Assembly (NCBI GenBank): GCA_004431415.1
Contig: QPMI01000267.1
Location: 20,730-84,729 of the forward strand
Origin: Cyanophora paradoxa
Taxonomy: Eukaryota > Glaucocystophyceae > Cyanophorales > Cyanophoraceae
Direction: 5' to 3'
Length of the DNA stretch: 64,000 nucleotides
A program made the translations under genes and the position numbers. This document shows, one piece after another, positions 47,033-57,449 of this stretch. The stretch's first letter is position 1. Each line of letters begins with the position of its first letter. The notes under the pieces were generated by a model that saw only the letters and a list, made by a program, of their open reading frames with translations, was not told where the DNA came from and searched no databases.

Positions 47033-47910
47033 TTAACTAGTAGTGGGAAAAAACTTATGCGAACGATCTGTCGAAGGGACGTACTCGCTGGCTGCATTCT
47101 TGATTGCGGATTTAGCAGCAGCAGACGTGTAAGAGACATCCTCGATATCGAACTCTAGCACGAACGAGAACTCCGTGTTTGTGACAGCGTCTGTTCCATT
47201 ATGATAGCGCAGCGATATGTCAAGTTCAGACAGCTCAGCGTTTCGATCGAAGCCTGTGACGGGAACACGATCCTCAGATGTGAACTTGATGAGCTCCCCG
47301 AATTTTGAGTCGATGTGAATCTTTGCGATCGAGCCCGTTGTATAGGGGTTAAGTGTCAAGATCGAGCCTTTGATCTGCTGAATGTACAGGAACAAATACG
47401 TGTGATAAAGTAGATCAACTGGCATATCGCTGAACAGCTCGTACGAATATTGTACGCCATCGATTGTCTCAGGTGTGTCAAGCTCACTGGAAAGGTCACT
47501 GAGAGTCTTCGCAAACCGAGCAGGTTCGCTAGTTCGGCCGATGTGAAGCTCAAAATAAAGTCCGCTTCACACAGGAACCTAAGCCGCATTGAGATCTCTT
47601 CGAACTGAACGACGAACTTGCGCTGATAAGTAGTTCCACCGTAACTATACTGCTGGGTTTTAAGAAGCGTGCTTAGATAGTTTGCAAGGGAGGTTGGCGT
47701 ATAGACTCCGGGCTTGAAAGTGTTGGCACGTGTTTTCTCAACGCCAGAGGGATCAAGGGTGCCGGTGATAATTGCGGCTTGTGTGGACAGGTTGAACATG
47801 TTATGAAACAGTTCTAGCGAATCAACTCGCACCGACTTTACATTAACGAGGGGCCTTGGGAGATTGATCTTGAAATTCGAGGACGTGCCTTCGAACCGGT
47901 CCTAGAATCG
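47033..47910 (-). pseudogene. Minor capsid (penton-like) protein, frameshifted
   Basis: The N-terminal part contains INLPRPLVNVKSVRVDSLEL, then GVYTPTSLANYLSTLL and FTSAELANLLGL. The C-terminal part, in another frame, contains ETIDGVQYSYELFSDMPVD, LYHTYLFLYIQQIKGS and EFDIEDVSYTS, with a stop at 47033. The frames join by a single shift near 47510-47525. The order (N-terminal strand, 'PxSLANYL', late 'LYIQQ') is that of Polinton/PLV penton proteins, which have a single jelly roll and sit at capsid vertices. A further shift may affect the first codons near 47895. Without the shifts it would be about 280 residues, normal for the family. Confidence 0.65.
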
Positions 47911-47974
47911 ACATTTACGCGGAGCTTCATCTTTACAACAATATGCATGAAAATTTTCTGGTCTATAATAGCAA

Positions 47975-49200
47975 ATGGCGCAAGCAGGAACAACTCTAAA
48001 GGAGCTCCTCACTACCAAAGGTTCAAGCGAGCTTTATCTATCCCGGGTCTCACTGTCGGTGTCAGCCCCAAGTTCAAGCCTTTCCTTGAAACGATCCGTC
48101 CGCGAGGCAACTCGTACGGCTTCGCGCAGACTGCCGCTTTCGACCTTCCGCGCAAGCAACTTCTAAACGGTGTCTCGCTATACTTTAAGGTCAGCGTCGC
48201 TGGCGGAGCGGCCGCCTCAGTGCTGCCGAATGGCGCAGGTGCATTTATTGAAAACGTGCGCTTTGTTCATGGATCCTTCAAGATGGTGATCCCAGGAGAC
48301 TGGCTTACTGTGAACGCGCTCATCGATAATAGCGTTGCATCCGCCCAGGCTTTTGCTAGCAGCTACGGCTTTGGAAAGGACGCTGCTCTTGAGATTCTCG
48401 ATGCCAGTCGCGAGTATGTGCTAAAGATCCCTCCCAGCTCTGGGACAATTCATACTTCCCGCTCCTCGCACTGGCTGACATGCCCACCGTCGAGATTGAC
48501 TTCCGTTCGGCTTCGGTGGTTGGAACTGTCGCTAGTGCTGTTGCAACTCTAACGGATTGTGCCCTGGTTTGCCAGTTCGTGAATATCCCTAGCGAAGAGG
48601 CTGAGTCTATGCTTAAATCTGCAAACGAGAGCGGTGGTATTCGAATTCCTTTCACCGAGATTATTTCAAAGCGCTCGAGGCAGTTAAAGACTGACGACGC
48701 GGGAATGCAGTCGAAATCTCCCTTGCCAACGTCAGCGGCCTTGTGCACGCGATCCTGATGACAGTGCGTAATGCGAATCACCTGGGCACTCGCAATCACA
48801 ATTCATTTGCTGGCAACGGAAATGCGCTGAAAATCGATTCGTTTGAGATCATGCACAACAACCGAACTCTCGACATCAGCAATAAGCCAATCTCTGGGTT
48901 TGTATCATCGTGCTATCACATTCCAACTCAATACCGCGGTGCAACACTGGCAATTCAGCTCTTGGCTTCGAGGACGGAAATGTCTATGGGATTGTGCTTT
49001 CGAAATCTGGCAAAGACTCACTGCATAACGCTGTCCTCGGCTACACAGACTTCTTTAATTCCAGCAGCAGCTACTGCTCGCTAACTGTGACCGGCTGCAC
49101 AAACGCAGCGCCAGCAGTTGTTGACTTCCACGTCCTGCGCCACAATGTTCTCGTAATTAACTCGTATCAAATGTCAACTCTAAAGGTAAGTAACTTCTAG
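47975..49200 (+). pseudogene. Major capsid protein candidate, multiply frameshifted
   Basis: The ATG is at 47975 (MAQAGTTLKELLTTKGS). The frame shifts near 48020 to RFKRALSIPGLTVGVSPKFK and FDLPRKQLLNGVSLYFKVSV. It shifts again near 48440 to MPTVEIDFRSASVVGTVASA, again near 48710 to NVSGLVHAILMTVRNANHL, and near 48950 to GFEDGNVYGIVLSKSGKDSL, ending STLKVSNF with a TAG at 49198. Summed, it is about 405 residues, close to PLV double-jelly-roll capsid proteins. Position next to the ATPase and minor capsid supports the call; no structure prediction was possible. At least four indels mean no intact protein is made. Confidence 0.65.
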
Positions 49201-49886
49201 ATGGATATCAAACTGTTTGATCCTACAGAAATAAAACTGCCTAAACGGTTCTTGTTTGTCGGTCCAACAAACTCGGCAAGAGCACCTACGTAAAACACGT
49301 GCTAAATGCTGTAGCGCCACAGTTAGACGATATTTACGTCTTCAGTACGACCGCATTTACTGGGCAATGGAATGATACAACACGACCAAGTAATATCCAG
49401 GAAGAATGGATCCAGTTTTGGTTGAAGCGCTGCTAGAACGACAAAAAGAAAGAAGACGCAAAAATGATGATCGCAAGATTGCAATTGTTTTAGACGATTT
49501 ACTTGACAATGACCTAGTAAATGTCCACAGTGACAGACTCATGCAAAAGCTATTTACTTCTGGCCGTCATTACAACACCACCCTTTTCATAACGACTCAA
49601 CGTCTTTGTGGCATCAGTCCGACGATTCGCGGAACTGTGAGTACGTTTGCTTTTCGTCGATTTTGAGCAATGTTAAAGAGTTCAACACTTGCTTCGACGA
49701 ATATAATGCCGGAGCGAGTCGAGCAAATCTAATGCGTCTTTTCGTTGAATGGGTCATTCGTTTCAGGTTTTGATATATGAAGGCGTGAGCGCGGACCGCG
49801 TTTATGCTGTTGACAAAGCCTCTGGAACGACTTCGGCTCTATTGCGCTTTGTGCGCGTAAAAAGCAGCGCGATCGAAAGTCGGTAG
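49201..49886 (+). pseudogene. Genome-packaging ATPase (A32/FtsK-HerA type), frameshifted
   Basis: The ATG at 49201 abuts the capsid stop codon. The first frame is MDIKLFDPTEIKLPKRFLFV, leading into the Walker A GPTNS-GKST, where one G is missing so the frame breaks inside the P-loop (near 49270). The second frame has VKHVLNAVAPQLDDIYVFST; the third has Walker B IAIVLDDLLDNDLV and LFITTQRLCGISPTIRGT, with a final shift to NVKEFNTCFDEYNAGASRAN. The last 100 bp, to TAG at 49884, may be a further shifted tail. This motor would pump DNA into the capsid; the copy cannot encode an active enzyme. Confidence 0.75.
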
Positions 49887-50089
49887 CCAGGACTGTTTGA
49901 GCAACCAACTTGTATATTCTGGACGTGATGTCGCGATCCACAGGTAGGAGGCTCCTTTAAAATACCAAAGCTGATGCAGTGACTTGGGGTGAGTTGACTC
50001 CTGCCTGGCCAACAGTCTTCTAGATTTAACTCTTCCTCTGCCGTTTCGAGTTCGAGTTCCATTAAAAAGATAAAGGGGTGTTATTCCCT

Positions 50090-50583
50090 TCATTCAAACC
50101 TGTGGAAGTTCAGCCGCAGAAACGGCTTGTCCTCTTCGCTGGTATGTTCTATAACGTAAGCATCACGAGCTTGAGCTGCTGCTTCGGCGGTTGCAAAGTA
50201 GCCGATGTTCTTTAGACGGCCATTGATCCTGTAATTTGCTTTCCATTTACAAAGTCGCTCATAGAAGCTGACGCCAATGAATCCTGATGTGTTTGTGAGC
50301 CGACGGTTTTGGTTCAACATCTGCTGACGCTTTGTCGCCAAACGTAGATTCTCGCGACGATTATCGAGTTTGTTATTATTAATGTGATCTACAGTAAGGT
50401 CATTCTCAAGTCTCCAACAATGAACGTATGCAAATACATATTCTTTCCATTGATCTTGCTCGAGGTATAACCATTGTTCAAACACCATCGTTTCTCCAGC
50501 ACTCGATCAGCATCATCCTGTGATACAAAAGCGTAGGCGACGATTACTTTGCGCCGATTGCGAATACCGCCTAACGGAATCAA
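50090..50583 (-). pseudogene. HNH endonuclease with AP2-type DNA-binding domain, frameshifted
   Basis: The C-terminal frame (stop at 50090) holds LTVDHINNNKLDNRRENLRL, the HNH core, then the AP2-like GFIGVSFYERLCKWKANYRI and GYFATAEAAAQARDAYVIEH. The N-terminal half, IVAYAFVSQDDADRVLEKRW and SKINGKNMYLHTFIVGD, lies in another frame, joined near 50400. Free-standing HNH-AP2 enzymes are typical of phage and giant-virus homing endonucleases. Its location between the packaging ATPase and the integrase, convergent with the former, suggests a selfish gene inside the element. Confidence 0.75.
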
Positions 50584-50866
50584 AGCAGCTCCTCTGGAAC
50601 ATCTGGAACGATGACCTCCATCTGCGCAGCGAGCTGCTTGTCTGCGACTTTTTCGTTACATTTACAGTTTGCATTATCTTTAAGACTTAAAAGTCGCGCT
50701 AATTTGTCTTAAAAGGATTTATGTCTCTTATTATTGAGAGACAAACCGAACAATGACTTCTGCAATTACTGCGGATTGCGTTGCGGTTAAACGTGGCGTG
50801 GGCGACCCCTAAGGTTCGTCTTTTAACAATGGAGCCTTATCAGCCGAAGAAGAAGGGGCCTAAACG

Positions 50867-51094
50867 ATGGAGGTCACCCCGGAGATTTTAGCAGAGCGAC
50901 GCAGAAAGAATGCTGAACGCAATCGCAAACTGCGCCACACGAACGAAACATACCGTTTGAAACAGCTTGCCATCACAGCGAAGTATCGAGCTGAGAATCC
51001 TGATAGGATCCGGGAGTACCACAGGAATGCTATTGCGCGTAGATGCCTCGCGAAGAGCGGAGCTTCTGTAGAGCTCGAGGTGATGCAGCTTTAG
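50867..51094 (+). CDS. Small basic protein, doubtful
   Basis: A 75-codon frame starts at ATG 50867 and is rich in Arg/Lys/Asn with a helical pattern (RRKNAERNRKLRHTNETY, ENPDRIREYHRNAIARR). It overlaps the integrase 3' end on the opposite strand by about 65 bp. A possible shifted extension starts upstream at ATG 50829 (MEPYQPKKKGPKRW). The repeated R-x-Y/N pattern resembles small phage/viral DNA-binding proteins, but I recognise no family. Confidence 0.35.
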   Translation: MEVTPEILAERRRKNAERNRKLRHTNETYRLKQLAITAKYRAENPDRIREYHRNAIARRCLAKSGASVELEVMQL

Positions 51095-51979
51095 CACCTG
51101 CTCGTAGCTTTGGCTCCCCTGCAATCTCAAGCTTCTTGAGCTCTCGATACTGCCGGCTTTGACCGCTGTATTTTTTTGTTTCGATCAAACCCTCACGTCT
51201 CAATCGTCTCTGCTGTCGCATTTGCACTTCTTCTTTTTCGATTCGTGTTTGAGGTGCAAGCTCACGCGGTTGACATATTTCCGATGGTTTAACACGTCTA
51301 GAAATTTCCACACCCTGTTTTGTAACGAGTCGAACACGGTTCTTGTCTGCGCCAGCAACTATGTACGTCTCCTTGCTTGGCTTTGTGGTTCCCTTCGCAA
51401 AAACGCTTGGCTTCGGCTCCAGGACTTGCACTTCGGTCCCTGTGCGCGGTATGTTCGAATTGTCTCGTTCAATATCGTTCTGTCGCTGTCTAACTTGATG
51501 CAGCTGCTCGGCTACCTGTGTATTTTCCCGCATCCACTTTGGTGAGTGCTCCCGCCGAAAGAGCTGTGGGCTGTTTCATTGTACGCCTTGACAATTGCCG
51601 GCAAACGTGAGAGGAAATGCGGGGAGCCACGAGCTTCTGTATCAGTCTGAATCAGTGCTCGCAATGTCCTCGCGAACCTGTCGATAATTCCCAGCTTGGA
51701 GCCTTTTGAAATGTGATCATCCTTAGCCACATCAGTGTGCATTTTCAACGAGTTCTCTTCAGCCATTTCCCGAATTGCTGCTGTGTTGAAGCCGTTGTCT
51801 CCTGAAAAGCCCCATATTCCAGGTAGCTGCTCGATCATTTTTGGAAGCTGCTTAAAAGTCTCGAGCTTACGGACCACAGCGAAACGGGTTGCAATCTCGA
51901 CCGCTGCGAACAGGCGAAATCTCCCAATGAACAGCACGTCAATTTGCCACGCACCGGGTGGCGCAGTAATCTGGTACAT
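51030..51979 (-). pseudogene. RVE-family integrase, frameshifted
   Basis: ATG at 51979 (MYQITAPPGAWQIDVLFIGR) opens the catalytic core. The first Asp is in WQIDVLF and the second in GFSGDNGFNTAAI. The helix that should carry the catalytic Glu reads KLGIIDRFARTLRALI, with Asp at that place if the alignment is right. The frame shifts near 51525 to a C-terminal part with PSVFAKGTTKPSKETYIVAG and VRLVTKQGVEISRRVKPSEI, an SH3/chromo-like region of Polinton integrases, plus a basic tail. No HHCC zinc domain lies upstream of the ATG. The enzyme would cut and join element ends, making the 6-bp duplication. Confidence 0.75.
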
Positions 51980-52058
51980 CTTTGTAAATCAGGCGCGATT
52001 TTTATAATGTCCAATCGCTCGGGTGTTGATCCCGTCAGTCTCGAGGAAGCGTTTGGTA

Positions 52059-55000
52059 TCAAGGGATGTAGAGCCTGACGCGAGGTTCGTTGTAAATAAA
52101 TCTCATGTAGTTTCGAGCGGAAACCGAGAATTCCTTTGATGTCATACGATTGCTTTTCTCCCTCTTTAGGGCAGACGCACCGGAAGAATACATCCTTGTG
52201 AGTCTGTTGTAGTACGTCTTTTGAATACCCTTGCATACCTGCTTGTCCGTGGAATCTTCACGCGAATAATAGTAAGATTTCGGCCGGTTAGCGATCCACT
52301 CTGTCATTTGCAGACCATGGAGCTCATCCTTGAATAATCCCGGAGTTTTCCCCATCGATCGTAGAGCTCGAACCTCATCGGCTGTCATGCCATCGAAGAA
52401 TCGATGTGTCTCTGGGTAGTCGCTAACATCCAGCTCATGCTTGATTGAGCGTAAATCAGCATAGATATCTTTGGTGCGAACCTCGATGATGAGACTGTCA
52501 GTATCCGTACCTAATAGTGTCAGCCGCTGGCCCCAAAGCAGCTTGAGCACCTGGTAGTAAAAGCGGTACATGTGCAGCTTGGAAAGTTCGAGGATGACGA
52601 ACCCGCAGTAGATAGGTTTGTTCAGATTGTACTCACTTTTGCGCTTGGAAACGAATACAAGGTTCTCTTCGTACATCACCACCTGCTTCAACCGATTTGG
52701 TTCGCTGTTGATCTTCACCAGACGGTCTCCCGAAGTCACAAGCTCTGAAAAGCAGTGCTTTCTCACGTTCTCCATTGTTTTGCCAAAGACACTGTTGTTC
52801 ATCAACTTGTAAAGGTCCTTCTGGTATGTGAACTGCGATTCTTTACGTTTTTGAGTATTGAGATCTATGAAACGCCCTAGCCATGCGCTTTGTTCGTACG
52901 ATAGGATCCGATGGATGTTGGTTACTATCATTCCCAGTGACGTATAGAGCTGAAGCAAGCGTCCATCAACAACATAATTCTTTTTTGGAAGCAGATTTGG
53001 AACGAGCTTTGGAGTTCGTTCAACTGAGGTAAGCTTCTCGTCGTTAATCATATCCTGTTGTCGCTTTGATAGGTGTTCCTTGGACACACACATCCGTTCA
53101 GGGGCCAGCGGATAGTCTGAGAACTCGTCATGGAGATGCTCAGGCATGTACATATCGACTTCGAGAGCATAGCCACGAGCTCCATCCGCGTCAAGGCTTG
53201 CAACGTACTGCATTACATCAACGTCTTGATCTAGTTTATCCCAGCGGAAATCTCCTGTGGGTAGCTTGCGCTTCATTGCGACGCCGTACAAGTTGTTTGC
53301 ATCGAGGTACATGAGCCACGATTCCTTGTGTGTTCGGTAGTAGTTAGAAATGCATGTAGACTGTGAGACTGTAGGCTCAACAGCGTGGGTGTACTTGTTG
53401 AACTTTATGCTCAAATATTTGTTCTCAGCTCGTGCGTAGCGTTTTGAGATCATTGAGATTCCGCCCCTGATCCCGGATTCTATAAATCTGTGCATATCCT
53501 GCTGCCCTCGTGAAAGAGCTCGAGCTTCACTCCAGTGTGCTTAAGTGCTGCCTGCCAAGCAAATCCGGCGATGACATAAAATAGCTAGGATCTAGGCCAT
53601 ACGTTTCAATACACGTATCACGATAGTTTTCAAACACGTCAGCTAGTAACGCGATATCTGTCATCATATACTCCATTGTATAGCCTGATAGCGTTCTGCA
53701 GCCGAGCTCTCGCCAAACAGCCTTCGCATGTGCGTACTCATCTTTCGTGCATTTCTTCTGTTTAAGCTGATTTTTGAAATAACGACGTGCAGGCAGTTTA
53801 GACTCCTGAAAGCGAGCCCAGCTCGTCATGTAGTCATAAGGGTAAATCCCTTTGCTAGTCATCAGCTTGAACGAGTCTCGTCCAGATACAGCGAGCGCGT
53901 GATCTTCTTCTTCTCCGCGGGCAGAGCCTTTGCAAGGTCGTCCAAGCTCGCATTCAAGTGCTGAGCCGAGTCCCGTAGAACGTAAATTCCATACTTGAAC
54001 TGCGAAATTCGCTCGCTATTCTGGAAGACCTGATCGAATTTTATCGAAAGGAGACTCTGCGGGCGGAGCCGGCGTTCGAGCCCTTCTTCGCCTTCTTTTT
54101 CTGCTCTGGGGTCATCTCACGCCCACCGTACTTGCTTTCAAACTCGCTTTCGACATGCGCTTGAAACTCCTTCCAAGCTGCTAAACGACGGTTATAGCCA
54201 GATGCTAGAGCACGTACGAGCAGGTGGAAGTCAAATCCTCGACCGTTGTGCCAGAATAATGGAACAGCAGCTGATTCGCGCGGCGTCGATTGCAAGCTCT
54301 GCAGGCAGCCCCGAAATATCGGCCAGATTCGTGGCAGTGATCACGGTGCTTGTCTTTCGCATCCTTGAACGTGTTCTTGCACATGTAGCACTCGGTCGTC
54401 GTTTGAAAACGCTGCTCCTCTTCCTGAGTAATCTGGATTGGTGCAGTCTCTCGCAAAAGCTCTCGGAATTGTGGTTCATTTCGTCCAACCATTGCACGAA
54501 CTTCTCAGTGCAGTCCTCGCTCTCCGAACCCATGTATTTGAAACAAAACTGTTCACCTTTTGAAGATACAACCAGACAGCCGACTGAAGCAATCACATGC
54601 ACACCTTTCTTTTCGGTCTTTCCACTAATGCAGGGAATTGGCATTGTAATCGTCTCTGAATCAGCATATCCGACCAGACGTTGCCGGATTGAGTACTCAA
54701 AGTTAATAAACTTCTGGATATGTGCTCCTTTCTCCGGCAGAACATCTCTTGCGTGTTCATCCCGATCAAGGCAACGGTCATATTTCAGATGATTTTCAAA
54801 TGCTTGATCTGAGCTAAAACCGACCTGGCAGGCTAAGCAATAGTGCTTTGCATTTGATTCGTTCTTTCGGAACAGTCGTGAGACGCTCTTAATCCAGAGG
54901 TAATGCCCGACATCGTTTCCCTCCCAGCCGGCACATACAGTATTGGGATTGCGTCTCTCGCAGCACTGATATGGATTGGTATGATATCCTGCTTATCTAG

Positions 55001-55909
55001 AGCAGTTGTATAAACGCAGAGCTTGACGTTATTTGCTTGCTCGAATTTGGTGAACATCCTCGAGTCAAGCGGGGTCGGATATGTAAGCATTGAGCAGTCC
55101 AGCGATGTCTCGTGCTGGCGGTAGTTCCCTGCATGCCGAGAATCAACACCTTCGCCCAATGGATTGCGAGCAGCAAGGACTGCGTATTTAAAGCACTCGT
55201 TGTTCGGTGCATTTATATTGATAAGCGCGTGCTTGTCTGAGAGCCACTTTGGCAGTACAAAGCCTCGGCCACGGCCACCAATCCTGCGGAAATAGCGCAC
55301 AGTTTTAAAGACCAGATACACCCACGTGTCAAATACTGAGGAATCCCTGCTTTTCTCTGCCGAGATCATGTCTAATTCTTCGAGCTGTGAACGCAAGGCG
55401 CCTCAATGCTTGTCCCTGGCTCGATGCGATCGAAACGACGATGTTCAATAACGATAGCGATCGTAGAATCTGTCTCTGGCTTTCTGTAGACACCCAATCC
55501 AGAGATTTGTAGTGCAATGCCATTCTTACCGCCTCTGCAAGATTTACCTGGGCGCTTACGAATGATATAGCATTCTGTTTGAACTGCTCAGAATTCTCGA
55601 AGCGAGCTTGCATTGATGTTACGCGGCCAGAACCGCGAGGCAATTGGTATTTCCACTCCGCATATCGCCGTCAAGCGCTGTTGTAGTATTTCCGTCATTG
55701 ATTTGAACATCATTTCCACCGTCATCCTCAGGCAGCTCGGCAAAGCCACGGACGATCTCTGCCTGCACCTCTGCGATCGCCAGCTCTAGTCGACGACCTG
55801 ACACAGGACGCGCTGGCCTAGGAAGTCTTGCAAGTTCGTTCAAAAGTGAAGCGTACTTTTCCAAAGTTGCAAACCGTGTTCTCGACCCTTGTGCTGAAAT
55901 TCTAATCAA
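52059..55909 (-). pseudogene. Protein-primed family B DNA polymerase (Polinton type), frameshifted
   Basis: Read from right to left, the segments show the N-terminal LININAPNNECFKYAVLAA and MFTKFEQANNVKLCVYTTAL typical of Polinton polymerases, then the exonuclease Exo I VGYADSETI near 54660. A Cys/His cluster CYMCKNTF...CHESG...CRACN lies near 54310-54400. Next come Exo II FWHNGRGFDFHLLVRAL near 54240, Exo III YMMTDIALLADVFENYRDTC near 53650, and an intact 478-codon polymerase part (53495-52059). That part holds motif A YLDANNLYGVAM, motif B LYKLMNNSVFGKTMEN and motif C GTDTDSLIIEV. At least five frame changes separate these blocks. The first 500 bp (55909-55400) are unassigned N-terminal sequence. 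Motif residues are intact; only the frame is broken. Confidence 0.85.
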
Positions 55910-56163
55910 TTTATTTTGAAAGCTCCATGTATGACGCGTCGATTATACAATGAAATCGCGAGCGCTTCGATCTGGTCTTTGATTCTGGCCAACCGGAAGC
56001 GCCGAGTCGCTGCATTATTTTGGGTAACGTCCATTGGAAGTATATATCACAATTTTTTTGCTTGTTCCAAACGCAACTTCACATAGCAATATTGGAAAGG
56101 GATCTCTTTAAGACAAAATAAGAGAAACCTCAATTGCGGTGACCCTTTGGTGATTCAAAGACC

Positions 56164-56592
56164 GGCGCTATCATCCACACAGTATTATTGACTAACTAGA
56201 ACCTAAACTCGCATATGCAATCAGCTTCGATTATATAGTTTTATCGTCTAGCTAGAACCTGGAAACCTCTCCGCTATTTAGATAGGAAGAACACAGTATT
56301 AACGCCTAGCTGCTGATTAAGCTATCTCTGCAGACCGTCGCGTTGGGGGCCCGTCTCAAATCACTGCTATATCTTTTGCAAGATCGATTGGAGTAGACGT
56401 TAGATACTACCTAGTGGTTGCTGGATGGAAGGGGAGGTAGACCAGAGGGAGAGAAGGGCGGTAGACGTAGCGGAAGGGTTGGCGAGAGTGATGGCTGGGA
56501 AGACGCTGGATTGGGTGGGTTGGGGTGGGTTCGGAGAGGTGAGGGTGGTGAAGAGGGGTGGGCCACAGAATCAGGTCCTCTCTCATTTTTTT
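56164..56592 (-). repeat. Right terminal inverted repeat
   Basis: This is the reverse complement of 45548-45974, starting GGCGCTATCATCC and ending CTCTCTCATTTTTTT. It has seven terminal T versus six A on the left, five C versus four in the GGCCCC run, and one base substitution. Identity is therefore above 99%. Confidence 0.93.
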
Positions 56593-56598
56593 CGCGCC
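56593..56598. repeat. Target-site duplication, right copy
   Basis: CGCGCC directly follows the T-run of the right TIR and matches 45542-45547. Confidence 0.9.
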
Positions 56599-57018
56599 CG
56601 CATCCGCGGCGACAAGGCCCGCGAGGCCGCCGAGCGAGCAGCCCGTGCCCGTGCTGCCGCCGCCGCCCAGGAGACCCAAGCCGAGGCGGCCGCCGGCGAA
56701 ACTGAAGGTGCTCCCGCGCACCCCGGCTCTGGAGCCTCGGCGGCGCCGGCGCCGCCATCGCAGTCCAGCCCGTCTGTGGGGGCCGGCTTGCTCTCAACGA
56801 AGCCCGGGTGCCCCCCAACCACCCCTTCCGGGCCCGCAAGCTCGGTCAGGCGTGCATCCTCCGCGGCCGCCGCCCCTGTTGGAGACCCCAAGGCCGCCCT
56901 GCAGTCGCAACCGCAACCCGGACGCAGCGATGAAGTGCGGCACTTGCACCCTCACCGGCCTCTCCACGGCGACGTAGTGTCACCCGTGGCGCCGGCCGTT
57001 CCTGTCACGTCCCACTGA
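56593..57018 (+). pseudogene. NPHP3-like gene, 3' part of the interrupted exon
   Basis: The exon continues here after the second CGCGCC copy, in the same phase as on the left: RARIRGDKAREAAERAARAR, then a Gln/Glu/Ala-rich coiled segment. A Pro/Ser-rich tail ends SPVAPAVPVTSH with a TGA at 57016-57018. Together with the left part this restores one open frame if the element and one duplication are ignored, so the insertion is into a coding exon. It has no own start codon of note. Its high G+C and alanine-rich composition match the left flank and not the element. Confidence 0.75.
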
Positions 57019-57449
57019 CATTTAGATGGATACCATGCCGGCCGTGTGCCAATTTTATACATAAAGCAGAGCTGCAGCGCGCTAGCGCCAGCGCTAGCGC
57101 TAGCTGCAGGCTGCAGCTGCAACCGGCCGCCCTTGGCGAACGAAGTCTTCCCCCCCCCCCCACCTGCGAAGGCAGGTGGGGTATGCCAGCCCATCAGATG
57201 AAGTTCGTGCAGATGAAGCCGGTCACCTCACTCCGACCACGCGGCGCCATGTGAGTACGGTCAGTCGAACCGAGCTTCTGGCGGTCCAGTTCGCAGTCGC
57301 CTGCGTCCCATCTAGATCTTGATCAACAAGCGTGCGCGTTCGGGCTCGCATACGGCGTCGACGACACTCTGCCTATTAAGCTAGTTTCGCCCCAGCAACT
57401 CTTCGGGCCCGCTGCAGCGCCCTGCGCAGCGTCTGCAGTGCCCTGCACC
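57019..57449. other. Intergenic spacer with palindromes and a perfect hairpin
   Basis: No gene is visible. GCTAGCGCCAGCGCTAGCGC-type words fill 57079-57120. CCCCACCTGC (57158-57167) pairs perfectly with GCAGGTGGGG (57172-57181) around a GAAG loop, preceded by a C-run. The VWA gene promoter is presumably between here and 57450. Confidence 0.5.

Larger units (their letters stand above)
45548..56592. mobile_element. Polinton/Maverick-like element (polinton-like virus), 11.0 kb
   Basis: The element is bounded by 427/429-bp terminal inverted repeats and a 6-bp direct duplication. Inside are the defining genes: protein-primed family B DNA polymerase, RVE-family integrase, double-jelly-roll-type major capsid candidate, penton-like minor capsid and A32/FtsK-type packaging ATPase. 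It also has an HNH-AP2 endonuclease and an unclassified protein. Its base composition (roughly 45-48% G+C) contrasts sharply with the surrounding 70-80%. Only the capsid and ATPase genes are on plus; most others are on minus. No adenain-type protease was recognised. Most genes contain frameshifts, so this copy is probably non-autonomous. At 11 kb it is shorter than animal Polintons (15-20 kb) and in the lower range of algal PLVs. Confidence 0.95.

Noticed and set aside
52059-55909. Spliceosomal introns or programmed frameshifting as the cause of polymerase frame breaks
   Set aside because: Adjacent motif blocks abut with small offsets and no GT/GC-AG introns of the host type, and breaks are too many for programmed frameshifting. 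Decay or sequencing indels fit better.
45548-56592. LTR retrotransposon
   Set aside because: The terminal repeats are inverted, not direct, and the genes are protein-primed DNA polymerase and capsid genes; there is no reverse transcriptase.
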